From NCBI GenBank assembly GCA_030613125.1, contig JAUWMO010000002.1, forward strand, positions 1 to 36,311: a stretch of DNA of 36,311 nucleotides, written 5' to 3'. The translations under genes were made by a program, and so were the position numbers. The stretch's first letter is position 1; the number at the start of each line of letters is the position of its first letter. This DNA is from Bacteroidota bacterium (GTDB lineage: Bacteria > Bacteroidota > Bacteroidia > Bacteroidales > VadinHA17). Shown here one piece after another: positions 8,376 through 16,425 of the stretch. Under the pieces are notes generated by a model. The model was not told the DNA's origin. It was given only the letters and a program-made list of their open reading frames with translations, and ran no database searches.

Positions 8376-8433
8376 ATTAGTATTTTTATATATTGGATCA
8401 GATATATTACAAGAAGAGTGCCATTATTAAATA

Positions 8434-9225
8434 TTGTTTAATTTAAGTGGGATTAAATTGAATCCATACTCAATAAACACAGACTCTGTTTTAATCGGCA
8501 GTAATATTATTCAGTTAGAGGAAACTACTTCGACCAATGACGTTGCAGAAGCCATTATGAGTAATGAACCTGTGGCTGATGGAACTCTCATCTGGGCTCA
8601 TTATCAAACCTTTGGAAGAGGTGAGGGAGGAAATACCTGGGAAAGTAAGGCTGGAAAAAACCTTACAATTAGTATCATTTTAAGACCAGAATTCCTTGAG
8701 CCCAGACATCAATTTTATATTTCCAAGATTATTGCACTTGGGATTAAAGACTTTATTAACCTTTTTTCAGATGGTGTGACAATCAAATGGCCTAATGACA
8801 TTTATGTAAAAAATGACAAAATTTCAGGTATTTTAATTGAAAACTCAATTCTTGGAGATCAGTATAGTTATTGTGTCGTCGGCATTGGTATCAACATAAA
8901 TCAGAGACGGTTTTCTTCAAACCTGATCAATCCAACCTCACTTTCACTTATTACAAATCATAGTTTTGTACTTAAAGAGTGCCTGTTTTTACTGATTAGC
9001 CTTTTAGATAATCGTTATATTACTTTAAAAGAAAAAAAGTTTGACCAGATTGATAGAGATTATAATAATAATTTATACCGTTACAGAGAAATACATTCTT
9101 ATGAAACGCCTGATGGAATCATCCAGGCTGAGATCATTGGGGTAAAAAAAACAGGAGAAATAATGTTATCTGTAATTGATAATAAAATAAGATCTTTTGG
9201 ATTTAAAGAAGTTAGTTACCTTTAA
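8434..9225 (+). CDS. birA: Biotin--[acetyl-CoA-carboxylase] ligase (class I)
   Basis: The enzyme activates biotin with ATP and attaches it to the lysine of biotin carboxyl carrier proteins. Motifs: STND (33-36) near the N-terminus, the biotinyl-AMP loop GRGEGGNTW (61-69), KWPNDIYV (118-125) and KISGILIE (129-136). There is no N-terminal winged helix, so it is a class I ligase that does not repress transcription. The frame opens at a TTG (8434) with AAGAAGAG 15 or more bases upstream. A second TTG lies at 8458 and no ATG or GTG occurs before the conserved core, so the exact start is uncertain. Its last four bases overlap the end of the convergent SRPBCC gene. Confidence 0.92.
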   Translation: MFNLSGIKLNPYSINTDSVLIGSNIIQLEETTSTNDVAEAIMSNEPVADGTLIWAHYQTFGRGEGGNTWESKAGKNLTISIILRPEFLEPRHQFYISKIIALGIKDFINLFSDGVTIKWPNDIYVKNDKISGILIENSILGDQYSYCVVGIGININQRRFSSNLINPTSLSLITNHSFVLKECLFLLISLLDNRYITLKEKKFDQIDRDYNNNLYRYREIHSYETPDGIIQAEIIGVKKTGEIMLSVIDNKIRSFGFKEVSYL

Positions 9226-9638
9226 GTCTGATGATCAAAAGAAAAATTTTCCATATAGTTGACCACTATTTCGAGAAAACTATTCATGGGTTTTGAAGCT
9301 GCCATTTTAAGCATTGGATTAAGATCTGCTTTCATTGTTATTTTTACACGAGTGTCGTTTTCTGATACTTTTTTAAGTTGAATCCATAAAAAGAACTCAA
9401 CATTAGCCAGCCCATTTCCTGTGATCTTGATTAAATCATATGGTTCTTTTTCAACCATTTTTAGTCCAACATCACCCACTCCGCTCACTTTAAAAGAACA
9501 TGATTCCGGATCAGATTTCCATTCATTTACTTTATCTTCCGGGATAATGTGTTTAAAATTGTTAAAATCTGATAAGAAATTATACACTTTCTCCTGAGGT
9601 GACTGAATTTTTCCAATCCTGCTTTCAAATTTTGTCAT
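9222..9638 (-). CDS. SRPBCC/START-like small protein
   Basis: The 138-residue protein looks like a single START/Bet v1-type (SRPBCC) domain. It opens with a FESRIGKIQSPQEKVYNFLSD strand-helix pattern, has IKITGNG and FFLWIQLKKVSENDTRVKITMKADLNPML in the middle, and ends in a long C-terminal helix (about 112-132). Such folds bind hydrophobic ligands or polyketides. No catalytic residues can be pointed out and the ligand is unknown. It follows pyrE by 26 nt on the same strand and is probably in its operon. The 3' end overlaps birA by 4 nt. The family call rests on pattern recognition, not a search. Confidence 0.75.
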   Translation of the reverse strand: MTKFESRIGKIQSPQEKVYNFLSDFNNFKHIIPEDKVNEWKSDPESCSFKVSGVGDVGLKMVEKEPYDLIKITGNGLANVEFFLWIQLKKVSENDTRVKITMKADLNPMLKMAASKPMNSFLEIVVNYMENFSFDHQT

Positions 9639-9664
9639 ATTCTCATTTTAAATGATAAAATAAT

Positions 9665-10297
9665 TTATGGAGTCCAATTGGCCGGATCGTTTCTCCATTT
9701 TTTTAAGGTATCAAGGTGATCATTTGAAACAAATCCTTTTTTTGTAGCAATTTCAATCAATGCCGGATAATTACTTAATGTTGTAAGTTCACAACTATTT
9801 TCTTTGAAATTCTTTATAGCCAGTGGAAACTCATAAGAGAAAATCGCAACCATTCCAAGCACTTCACTTTTTATTTCCCGCAAGGCGGCAACTGCATTCA
9901 AACTACTGTTACCAGTTGAAATAAGATCTTCTACTACTACTACTTTTTGACCTGAACGAATAACCCCTTCAATCTGATTACCCATTCCATGGCTTTTTGG
10001 TTTTGAACGGATATAAACGAAAGGCAGATTTAGTCTGTCAGCAATAAGGGCACCAATGGCAATAGCTCCTGTTGCCACACCGGCAATCACCTCTACATCG
10101 GGATATCTGGTTTTGATTATTTGCAAGAATTCATCTAAAATGTAATTTCTAACTACAGGAAATGATAATGTCTTCCTGTTATCACAATAAATTGGAGACT
10201 TCCAACCCGATGCCCATGTAAAAGGGTTTGCAGGATCTAATTTAATTGACTTAATTTGTAACAAAAATTCAGATACTTTAATTACGTTTTGTTTCAT
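9665..10297 (-). CDS. pyrE: Orotate phosphoribosyltransferase
   Basis: PyrE converts orotate and PRPP to orotidine monophosphate in pyrimidine synthesis. The PRPP-binding motif VVVVEDLISTGNSS (119-132, acidic pair E123-D124) is intact, as are FTWASGWKSPIYCDNR (about 26-41) and the catalytic-loop region RSKPKSHGMGNQIEG (97-111). The length of 210 residues is normal. The start ATG overlaps the ATG of the divergent NUDIX gene by two bases. A TACATTTG box only five bases upstream of the ATG suggests transcription starts at or next to the start codon. The SRPBCC gene follows in the same direction. Confidence 0.95.
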   Translation of the reverse strand: MKQNVIKVSEFLLQIKSIKLDPANPFTWASGWKSPIYCDNRKTLSFPVVRNYILDEFLQIIKTRYPDVEVIAGVATGAIAIGALIADRLNLPFVYIRSKPKSHGMGNQIEGVIRSGQKVVVVEDLISTGNSSLNAVAALREIKSEVLGMVAIFSYEFPLAIKNFKENSCELTTLSNYPALIEIATKKGFVSNDHLDTLKKWRNDPANWTP

Positions 10298-10925
10298 GGT
10301 GCAAATGTATAAAGTTTTTTTTCAGGATCGTATTATTTATCTGACTGAAGATTTTTCCTCTTATTTTCACAATAACTACGGATTATTCTATAAGTTTTAT
10401 GATCTTAAAGAACTTTCTGATTTACTAAAACTTTTTACAGTTATTACAAAGATTAAAAAACTCTATATATTTCATAAAGATTTGCAACAGCTTTTTACAG
10501 CATTTGCCAGCCTTTTTAAAAATATCGAAGCCGCAGGAGGATTATTAAGGAGCCCGGAAGGGAAGATACTGATTATCAGACGAAAAGGGAAATGGGATTT
10601 ACCTAAAGGGACTCTTATGGATCATGAGTCCTCTGAAGCAGCTGCACTTAGAGAAGTTAGAGAAGAAACAGGGATTACCGAACTGGATTTAAAGTCACAT
10701 ATAATTAGTACTTTTCATATCTATCTTAAGGGATTTGAGCCGGTTCTTAAAAAAACCTACTGGTACAACATGATTACATCTTCCGAAGATGTACCTGAAC
10801 CACAAACTGAAGAAGAAATAACTGAAGCTTTATGGCTTGATATTGAAGATATGCAAATGATACTCGGAAATACATATCTTTCAATTATTGATATCCTAAA
10901 AAGCGAGAAACTACTTCCTTTTTAG
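10296..10925 (+). CDS. NUDIX hydrolase
   Basis: NUDIX enzymes hydrolyse nucleoside diphosphates linked to another group; the substrate here is unknown. The Nudix box is perfect: G-x5-E-x7-REVREETGI, beginning at GTLMDHE (about residue 105). The domain (about 75-209) is preceded by some 75 residues that do not belong to it and resemble N-terminal regions seen in Bacteroidetes homologues. The frame opens at ATG 10296, but the fourth codon (ATG 10305, MYKVFFQD) is an equally plausible start. Both are practically on top of the divergent pyrE start. The 3' end overlaps the convergent thioredoxin-fold gene by 4 nt. Confidence 0.88.
   Translation: MVQMYKVFFQDRIIYLTEDFSSYFHNNYGLFYKFYDLKELSDLLKLFTVITKIKKLYIFHKDLQQLFTAFASLFKNIEAAGGLLRSPEGKILIIRRKGKWDLPKGTLMDHESSEAAALREVREETGITELDLKSHIISTFHIYLKGFEPVLKKTYWYNMITSSEDVPEPQTEEEITEALWLDIEDMQMILGNTYLSIIDILKSEKLLPF
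10302..10309 (-). promoter_or_regulatory. -7 promoter element of pyrE, implying a leaderless message
   Basis: On the minus strand TACATTTG matches TAnnTTTG exactly, with its last base five nucleotides before the pyrE ATG. Bacteroidetes start sites lie a few bases after this box, which puts +1 at about the A of the ATG. I do not see a good TTTG -33 box at the expected distance, so confidence is moderate. Confidence 0.45.
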
Positions 10926-12349
10926 TCCTTTTCCCTAAGGACATTTTCAAAAAAACTATCAAAACCCTCAACTGGTGACAGAGCCGGTGAACTCAGAATA
11001 GTGCCATCCCTATCAAGAAAAAAGTAGGTTGGATATCCCCTCACATCATATTCATCCAATAACTTCTGTTGATGCCCGTAATGCAGGAAAACCCAGTTAT
11101 AATTATACGCCCTTAAAATTGAAATCATCTGTTCAACAGATTCATCAACCGAGATAGTAATGATTACCAATTCATGTTTATATTTTTCAGAAAGTTCCCT
11201 GAGTAAAGGAAATTGAATCTGGCAGGCATAACTTCGAAACGAAGAAAAATTCAAATAAATATATTTCCCTGGAAAATCATCCAGAGTTCTTAAAACAATA
11301 TTTGAATCATATAACTGAATATCAGGAGCATGATTTCCAATTCTTAATCTGTTCACCTTCCAGTATATGTTACCTGCAATTTTTCTGTGTTTTTCAATTA
11401 ATGCATTTTCTTTAAGACTATCCAGAACAACAAGAAGGTTTTCCTGTGAAAACTCATTCTGATAAAATTCATCATAAACACCTTTTAAAATAGCCAATTC
11501 AACCAATGTATCATTATAAAAAAGATCCATATTAATTATTGTAGATCTCAGCTTGCTATAGCTTTTACCTACATTAATATCATATTTTATCTTTTCACCT
11601 TCTGGCAAAATTGAACAATAATATAAGAAACGGTTAAAAACCTGGCTGAACAGGTCAATGAAACCCGGATTATTATATTGTAATCTATTGGCAGGAAAAC
11701 GCGAATAAAAATCTCTTTCTTTCTTCCCTGAAAATTTCATAAAACCAAGCATAGAAAGCTTATATGCTTTATAGTCCTGAAAATAAGAATGTTGGACATT
11801 AAGAAAAACACTGTCTGTATATCTTTTGAACTGTTTAAGTGTATTGATAGGTCTATTTGCATTAAGGTGCATTGCATAGTTATTAAAATAAGGCGTATAT
11901 AGCAGGTCAAACTTCTGGATCAGATAATTTAAACCTGTTTTACCCCTATTTAAAACACCAAAATGGATTTCCTGTGGTTTGAAATAAGGATTTAAAATGT
12001 TTTCAGTTGTTTTAGGACTCTTTGGCGGTAAGGCTATCTCATAATCATTATTTGGCTCAACATACAAATAGCCAATGTATTTTCCAAGATCAGCATATAT
12101 TTTGAGAATTGATTCACTCTTAAAATTAAATCTGAAATTCCCATCTGCATCCACTTTTAAAGCACCAATTTCCTGAGAGATACCTGTTACCAGATCGGGA
12201 AAATAATAAATTTCTATAGAGTCGTTTTTATAATCAGCAGCTGATCCATATATCGTAATGATACCGGAATAACCGATTATTGAAAAAAAATGGAGGAATA
12301 AAACTAGTAAAGTTAGGTAAAGTTTAATCTTTTTCCCGTGGAGTATCAT
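10922..12349 (-). CDS. TlpA-like thioredoxin-fold envelope protein lacking one active-site Cys
   Basis: The gene encodes a secreted or membrane-anchored protein with a hydrophobic signal segment (LYLTLLVLFLHFFSIIGYSG) near the start. An N-terminal beta-rich region (about 30-110) resembles DUF4369-like modules and a helical middle follows (about 130-330). The C-terminal TlpA/peroxiredoxin-like domain starts at IGNHAPDIQL. The usual W-C-x-x-C is replaced by F-R-S-Y-A-C, so only the second cysteine (C376 of the 475-residue form) remains; the cis-Pro site GYPTYFFLD is kept. I place the start at ATG 12349 because AGGA lies seven bases upstream and the signal peptide begins there. A longer frame reaches 12409, deep inside coaD. 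Even so it overlaps coaD by 26 nt. Redox function is doubtful. Confidence 0.8.
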   Translation of the reverse strand: MILHGKKIKLYLTLLVLFLHFFSIIGYSGIITIYGSAADYKNDSIEIYYFPDLVTGISQEIGALKVDADGNFRFNFKSESILKIYADLGKYIGYLYVEPNNDYEIALPPKSPKTTENILNPYFKPQEIHFGVLNRGKTGLNYLIQKFDLLYTPYFNNYAMHLNANRPINTLKQFKRYTDSVFLNVQHSYFQDYKAYKLSMLGFMKFSGKKERDFYSRFPANRLQYNNPGFIDLFSQVFNRFLYYCSILPEGEKIKYDINVGKSYSKLRSTIINMDLFYNDTLVELAILKGVYDEFYQNEFSQENLLVVLDSLKENALIEKHRKIAGNIYWKVNRLRIGNHAPDIQLYDSNIVLRTLDDFPGKYIYLNFSSFRSYACQIQFPLLRELSEKYKHELVIITISVDESVEQMISILRAYNYNWVFLHYGHQQKLLDEYDVRGYPTYFFLDRDGTILSSPALSPVEGFDSFFENVLREKD

Positions 12350-12821
12350 TAATAATCCTGGTTTTAAGTTTGTCGTCTCCGGGAAGGAACTTACGTGCAT
12401 CCCCGCCATGACGAAGGATATCTCTTACAATTGAGGAATTTACGGGAGTATGTTCAGGTGATGTTAAAAGAAAAACCGATTCAACCTCCGAGTCCATTGC
12501 CTTGTTAACCTGGGCAATTGCTCTTTCATATTCAAAATCAGCGGCTGTTCTTAGCCCACGTAATAGATACCCTGCCCCTACCGATCGGCAAAAATCAACT
12601 GTTAATCCATCATAATGCATGACTCTTACCGCAGAATCATGCTTAAATACTTCCTTTATCCAATCAACTCTTTTTTCCAATGAATAATATTCCTTCTTAT
12701 TCGTATTAGAACCAATAGCAATAATTATTTCATCAAATATATGGAGTGCCCTTCGAACAATAGACTCATGACCAATGGTAAAAGGATCAAATGAACCTGG
12801 GAAAACCGCTATCCTTTTCAT
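12324..12821 (-). CDS. coaD: Phosphopantetheine adenylyltransferase
   Basis: CoaD transfers AMP from ATP to 4'-phosphopantetheine, the next-to-last step of coenzyme A synthesis. The nucleotidyltransferase motif GSFDPFTIGH (9-18, with T15-x-G17-H18) and the second motif SSIVRDI (129-135) are intact, as is YLLRGLRTAADFEYE (about 85-99) for substrate binding. The length of 165 residues is normal. Its last codons overlap the start of the downstream thioredoxin-fold gene, so the two are likely cotranscribed and translationally coupled. Confidence 0.96.
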   Translation of the reverse strand: MKRIAVFPGSFDPFTIGHESIVRRALHIFDEIIIAIGSNTNKKEYYSLEKRVDWIKEVFKHDSAVRVMHYDGLTVDFCRSVGAGYLLRGLRTAADFEYERAIAQVNKAMDSEVESVFLLTSPEHTPVNSSIVRDILRHGGDARKFLPGDDKLKTRIINDTPREKD

Positions 12822-12901
12822 ATTGAAAATTTCATAAAACCTTGCTTATGTTAACAAATCTGGTTGCAACCACACATAAAGCCAAGTAATTTTTAACAAA
12901 A

Positions 12902-15391
12902 TTATAATTTTTTTGGATTTTTTACCTTTTGTTTCAGAAGAGCAATTTTCAGGACATCCATCACTTCTTCTACGAAATGAAAAGTAATACCTTTAATATA
13001 GATTTCCTTGATTTCATCAATATCTTTCTTGTTCTCCCCTGAAAGAATTATCTCTTTGATGTTAGCTCTTTTTGCGGCCAGTATTTTCTCTTTAATACCT
13101 CCCACAGGAAGAATTTTACCACGGAGGGTAATTTCCCCTGTCATAGCAAGAAGTTTTTTTATTTTTCGTTGTGTAAAAGCAGAAGCTATTGACGTAACCA
13201 TTACAATTCCTGCAGAAGGTCCATCCTTAGGAATAGCTCCTTCGGGAACATGGACGTGGATATTCCAATTATCAAATAACTTCGGAGAAATATCAAGAAG
13301 GTTGGAATGCGCTTTCAAATATTCATGTGCAATTACGGCTGATTCCTTCATTACTTCCCCAAGATTTCCTGTTAGTGTTAACCTTCCCTTTCCTGAGCTT
13401 AAACTGGTTTCTACCATCAAAATCTGACCGCCAACAGGAGTCCAGGCCAAACCTGTTACCACTCCTGCAAATTCATTTCCTGCATAAATATCTTTATGGT
13501 AGTCAGGTTGACCCAGAATTTCACGAATGTCTTCAAGTCCTAATTTTGTATTAAATTCTATATCAAATGCAATCTTTTTAGCTATTGCCCTTATGATCTT
13601 TGCAATTTTCTTATCGAGTTCCCTGACACCAGATTCCCGTGTATAATCTTCAATAATTCGTTCAATTACTTTTTTCGGAAAAAGCAGATCTTTTCTCTTT
13701 AATCCATGCAGGTCTAATTGTTTTGGAATTAAATGCCTGCTTGCAATTTCATTTTTTTCCTCCACCAGATAACCGGTGATCTCTATCATCTCCATTCTGT
13801 CACGTAAAGCTGGATTTATACTATTCACTGTATTAGCTGTAGCAATAAATAAAACTCTTGACAAATCATAATCAATTTCCAAAAAATTGTCATGAAATGC
13901 ACTGTTTTGCTCCGGATCCAGCACTTCTAAAAGAGCCGATGAGGGATCACCTCTGAAATCACTTCCAACCTTGTCAATCTCATCAAGTATAAAAACAGGA
14001 TTTGAGGTTTTTGCCTTTTTAATATTTTGTATAATTCTTCCTGGCATCGCACCAACATATGTTTTTCTGTGCCCTCTGATTTCTGCCTCATCATGCATTC
14101 CTCCTAGTGACATTCGTACATAAAAACGTCCCAGGGCTTTAGCAACTGACTTCCCAAGTGAAGTTTTTCCAACACCGGGAGGCCCGTACAGACAAAGTAT
14201 CGGTGATTTCATATCCCCTTTCAATTTCAAAACTGCAAGGTGTTCAAGAATTCTCTCCTTCACATTCTCCAAACCATAATGGTCTTTATCCAAAATTTTT
14301 TCTGCCCGTTTCAGATCAAAATTATCAGTTGAGTATTCGTCCCAAGGCAGATCAAGTATTACCTGCAGGTAATTCATTTGAACCGAATATTCTGCTACGG
14401 CCGGATTCATCCTTTGAAGTTTCTCTAACTCCCGTTCAAACATTTTTTTTACCTGATCATTCCACTTTTTCTCCTCCGCTTTTTTCTTTAATTCTTCAAT
14501 TTCCTGCTCAAGTGGATTTCCTCCAAGTTCGTCCTGAATAGTCTTCATTTGTTGATGAAGCATATATTCACGTTGCTGCCGATCAAGTTCAAACTTGACT
14601 TTTGCCTGTATATCACTCTTTAGCTCAAGCATTTGTACCTCTCTGGTCAGAAACTCAAGGAGGCGGATACTTCTGTCCTTTAAACTGGATATTTCCAGCA
14701 GTATCTGTTTATCCTTAGCTTCCACGTCAGAATTTGCACAGATAAAATTTATCAGAAACTCAGAGCTTTCGATATTCTTTACTGCAAATGAGGCTTCCTG
14801 AGGGATACTGGATGATAATTTAATTATCTTCAGTGATATATCTTTAAGGGAATGCATTAAAGCCTCGAATTCCTGATCTTTCTTTTCAGGCTTCGCATCC
14901 TCCAATAATTGTACTTTCGCCCTGAAATATGGATCAGTTGTTAATATCTCCTTAACCTCAAATCGTCTTTTCCCCTGGATAATAACAGAGGTACTGCCAT
15001 CCGGCATTTCAAGGATTTTAAGGATTTGTGCAACTGTACCAACCTTATTAAGATCCTCCTTTCCAGGATCATCCAATTCAGGGTCTTTTTGAGACAAAGT
15101 CCCTAAAATTCTGTCGCCTCCATATGACTCTTTTACCAGTGATAAAGATTTATTCCTTCCGACAGATATAGGTATTACAACTCCAGGAAATAATACTGTG
15201 TTTTTTAAAGGAAGGATAGGCAGTTCCTCAGGGATATTAACATTTTTAACATCTTCCTCGTTTTCTTCTGATATTAAAGAAATGAATTCCCCTTCTTCCT
15301 CCAGAGCAGACGCTACAAAAATACCTCCGAATTTTATTTTGTTTTTTCCATTCATACCCGATCCAAAACTAATCTTGTTATTAAGTAACAC
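12902..15391 (-). CDS. lon: ATP-dependent Lon protease (LonA)
   Basis: Lon is a cytosolic hexameric AAA+ serine protease that degrades misfolded and regulatory proteins. The LonA order is complete. The N-terminal substrate-binding domain starts at LPILPLKNTVLFPG (about 57-70) and is followed by a long coiled coil (about 250-330). Walker A is GPPGVGKT (403-410), Walker B VFILDEID (466-473), and the catalytic dyad S726 (PKDGPSAG) and K767 (GGIKEK). The 829-residue frame opens with GTG at 15391, which has a good AGAGGA five bases upstream. ATG at 15355 (residue 13) is an alternative without a good ribosome site. A downstream intergenic gap of 80 nt separates it from coaD. Confidence 0.96.
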   Translation of the reverse strand: MLLNNKISFGSGMNGKNKIKFGGIFVASALEEEGEFISLISEENEEDVKNVNIPEELPILPLKNTVLFPGVVIPISVGRNKSLSLVKESYGGDRILGTLSQKDPELDDPGKEDLNKVGTVAQILKILEMPDGSTSVIIQGKRRFEVKEILTTDPYFRAKVQLLEDAKPEKKDQEFEALMHSLKDISLKIIKLSSSIPQEASFAVKNIESSEFLINFICANSDVEAKDKQILLEISSLKDRSIRLLEFLTREVQMLELKSDIQAKVKFELDRQQREYMLHQQMKTIQDELGGNPLEQEIEELKKKAEEKKWNDQVKKMFERELEKLQRMNPAVAEYSVQMNYLQVILDLPWDEYSTDNFDLKRAEKILDKDHYGLENVKERILEHLAVLKLKGDMKSPILCLYGPPGVGKTSLGKSVAKALGRFYVRMSLGGMHDEAEIRGHRKTYVGAMPGRIIQNIKKAKTSNPVFILDEIDKVGSDFRGDPSSALLEVLDPEQNSAFHDNFLEIDYDLSRVLFIATANTVNSINPALRDRMEMIEITGYLVEEKNEIASRHLIPKQLDLHGLKRKDLLFPKKVIERIIEDYTRESGVRELDKKIAKIIRAIAKKIAFDIEFNTKLGLEDIREILGQPDYHKDIYAGNEFAGVVTGLAWTPVGGQILMVETSLSSGKGRLTLTGNLGEVMKESAVIAHEYLKAHSNLLDISPKLFDNWNIHVHVPEGAIPKDGPSAGIVMVTSIASAFTQRKIKKLLAMTGEITLRGKILPVGGIKEKILAAKRANIKEIILSGENKKDIDEIKEIYIKGITFHFVEEVMDVLKIALLKQKVKNPKKL

Positions 15392-15705
15392 GATTCCTCT
15401 TATCTAATGTCACGAAAGAATTATGTTCATTGTAAAGAACTTGCCAGTAATTGATAAGTGCTGGTTTACGTTGTCATGTTCTAAGTCAAAGTGGCAGACA
15501 CCTACATTGCTCCGGCAGGAAATATGATTAGCAATGAATATGCCAAATTAATAAAATTACATGTGATTTTACCTTAATAATATTTTCTTTTCAAATAAAT
15601 GTACCTATACAATGACTGGTCACTCAAGTAAGACATTAGTTATCATCTGTTTTATAAATTAAGAAAAGCCCCGAAACCGAGGCTTTGAAAGTTTTTTCCT
15701 GAAAA
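15392..15705. other. Intergenic region between rpmE2 and lon
   Basis: About 314 bases between the rpmE2 stop and the lon start, both genes on the minus strand. It contains the rpmE2 terminator (15665-15686), and presumably the lon promoter near 15400-15470, where I see no clear TAnnTTTG box. The rest shows no coding potential or recognisable RNA. Confidence 0.5.
15665..15686 (-). terminator. Rho-independent terminator after rpmE2
   Basis: On the minus strand, AAAGCCTCG, loop GTTT and CGGGGCTTT make a 9-bp stem with one T-G pair, followed by TTCTTAATTT. It lies 20 nt past the rpmE2 stop. The opposite strand also has T-runs after the stem, so it may work in both directions. Confidence 0.75.
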
Positions 15706-15972
15706 TTATTTTTTCTTCTTATCAATATGGTCTTTATAACGGCTCATAAATTTATCAACCCGGCCAGCAGTGTCAACCAATTTCATTTTTCCTGTATAGA
15801 ATGGGTGGGAAGTGTTTGAGATTTCCAACTTAATCAGAGGAAATTCTTTCCCATCATCCATCTTAATAGTCTCTTTTGTAGAGGCAGTAGAGCGAGTCAT
15901 AAAAACGTAACCGTTTGACATATCTTTAAAAACCACCATACGATAATTTTTCGGATGAATTCCTTTTTTCAT
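15706..15972 (-). CDS. rpmE2: 50S ribosomal protein L31 type B
   Basis: L31 bridges the central protuberance of the 50S subunit and the 30S head. The 88-residue protein has the type B start MKKGIHPKNYRMVVFKD, the SNTSHPFYTGKMKLVDTAGRVDKF block and a Lys-rich end. It lacks the zinc-binding Cys-x2-Cys of type A L31, the normal situation in Bacteroidetes. It has its own terminator, and a long upstream region with a large hairpin (16089-16170) that could be its mRNA leader. Confidence 0.95.
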   Translation of the reverse strand: MKKGIHPKNYRMVVFKDMSNGYVFMTRSTASTKETIKMDDGKEFPLIKLEISNTSHPFYTGKMKLVDTAGRVDKFMSRYKDHIDKKKK

Positions 15973-16088
15973 GTGTTTAAAGCTTTATTTAAAGTTCTGA
16001 ATGTTAATTAATTGTTGAATGCTGGTAGCTAAATCCTCAGGTACCTGTTACCTCACAAGTTAAATTATTTTTTATGGTGTTCGGTGAG

Positions 16089-16170
16089 CCCTCATCCTTA
16101 GAAGCATTGTATCTTTATACATGCCCTTTTGTTCTTGTACCTCTAAAATTAACCCACTTAAGGATGAGGG
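16089..16170. repeat. Large hairpin with 12-bp perfect arms
   Basis: CCCTCATCCTTA (16089-16100) and TAAGGATGAGGG (16159-16170) are exact reverse complements with a 58-base loop. The outer flanks (GTGAG before, GTTCATG after) extend the similarity to the hairpin at 175-190. A related pair lies at 27702-27756. It could be part of the rpmE2 mRNA leader or a dispersed repeat. Confidence 0.65.
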
Positions 16171-16340
16171 GTTCATGTGGTAAATAGTTTTTGTCTTCAC
16201 TTATTGAATTGTTTTTTTTAAAAGCGCTGCGAATATAGTCATTTTTTGTGATTTTTATTTTCAATGAACACAACAAGATTTTATCATAATTTAGTAATAA
16301 ATTAATTTTAAAATTTAGAGAAAATCAAGATTTTATTTTC

Positions 16341-16348
16341 GACCTTTG
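16341..16348 (+). promoter_or_regulatory. Possible -7 element of the glycogen operon
   Basis: GACCTTTG followed by CGG resembles the Bacteroidetes TAnnTTTG(C) box with one mismatch (G for T). It lies about 77 nt before the first start codon. No proper TTTG is found 19 bases upstream, so this is a weak call. Confidence 0.3.
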
Positions 16349-16425
16349 CGGTCACTATAAAAATAAAATTCAAATAATTTGTGTTCTGTAATATTTTGAT
16401 TACAGGCATTTTAAAGCTAGCTTAA

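Larger units (their letters stand above)
15973..16425. other. Divergent intergenic region between rpmE2 and the glycogen operon
   Basis: This 453-base region must hold the promoters of both rpmE2 (minus) and the glycogen operon (plus). It contains a 10-base palindrome CAGGTACCTG (16038-16047), the large hairpin 16089-16170, and a weak minus-strand TATATTCG box at 16237-16230 that could be the rpmE2 -7 element. A plus-strand GACCTTTGCG lies at 16341-16350, about 80 nt before the operon. No coding sequence is evident. Confidence 0.5.

Noticed and set aside
12349..12409. Longer start for the thioredoxin-fold gene (GGCATG region within coaD)
   Set aside because: The extra 20 residues precede a proper signal peptide and lie deep in coaD. 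AGGA before ATG 12349 supports the shorter form.
5862..15391. FtsH and Lon proximity as a dedicated proteolysis system
   Set aside because: Both are core genes in separate transcription units with unrelated housekeeping genes between them. The neighbourhood looks like conserved Bacteroidetes order.
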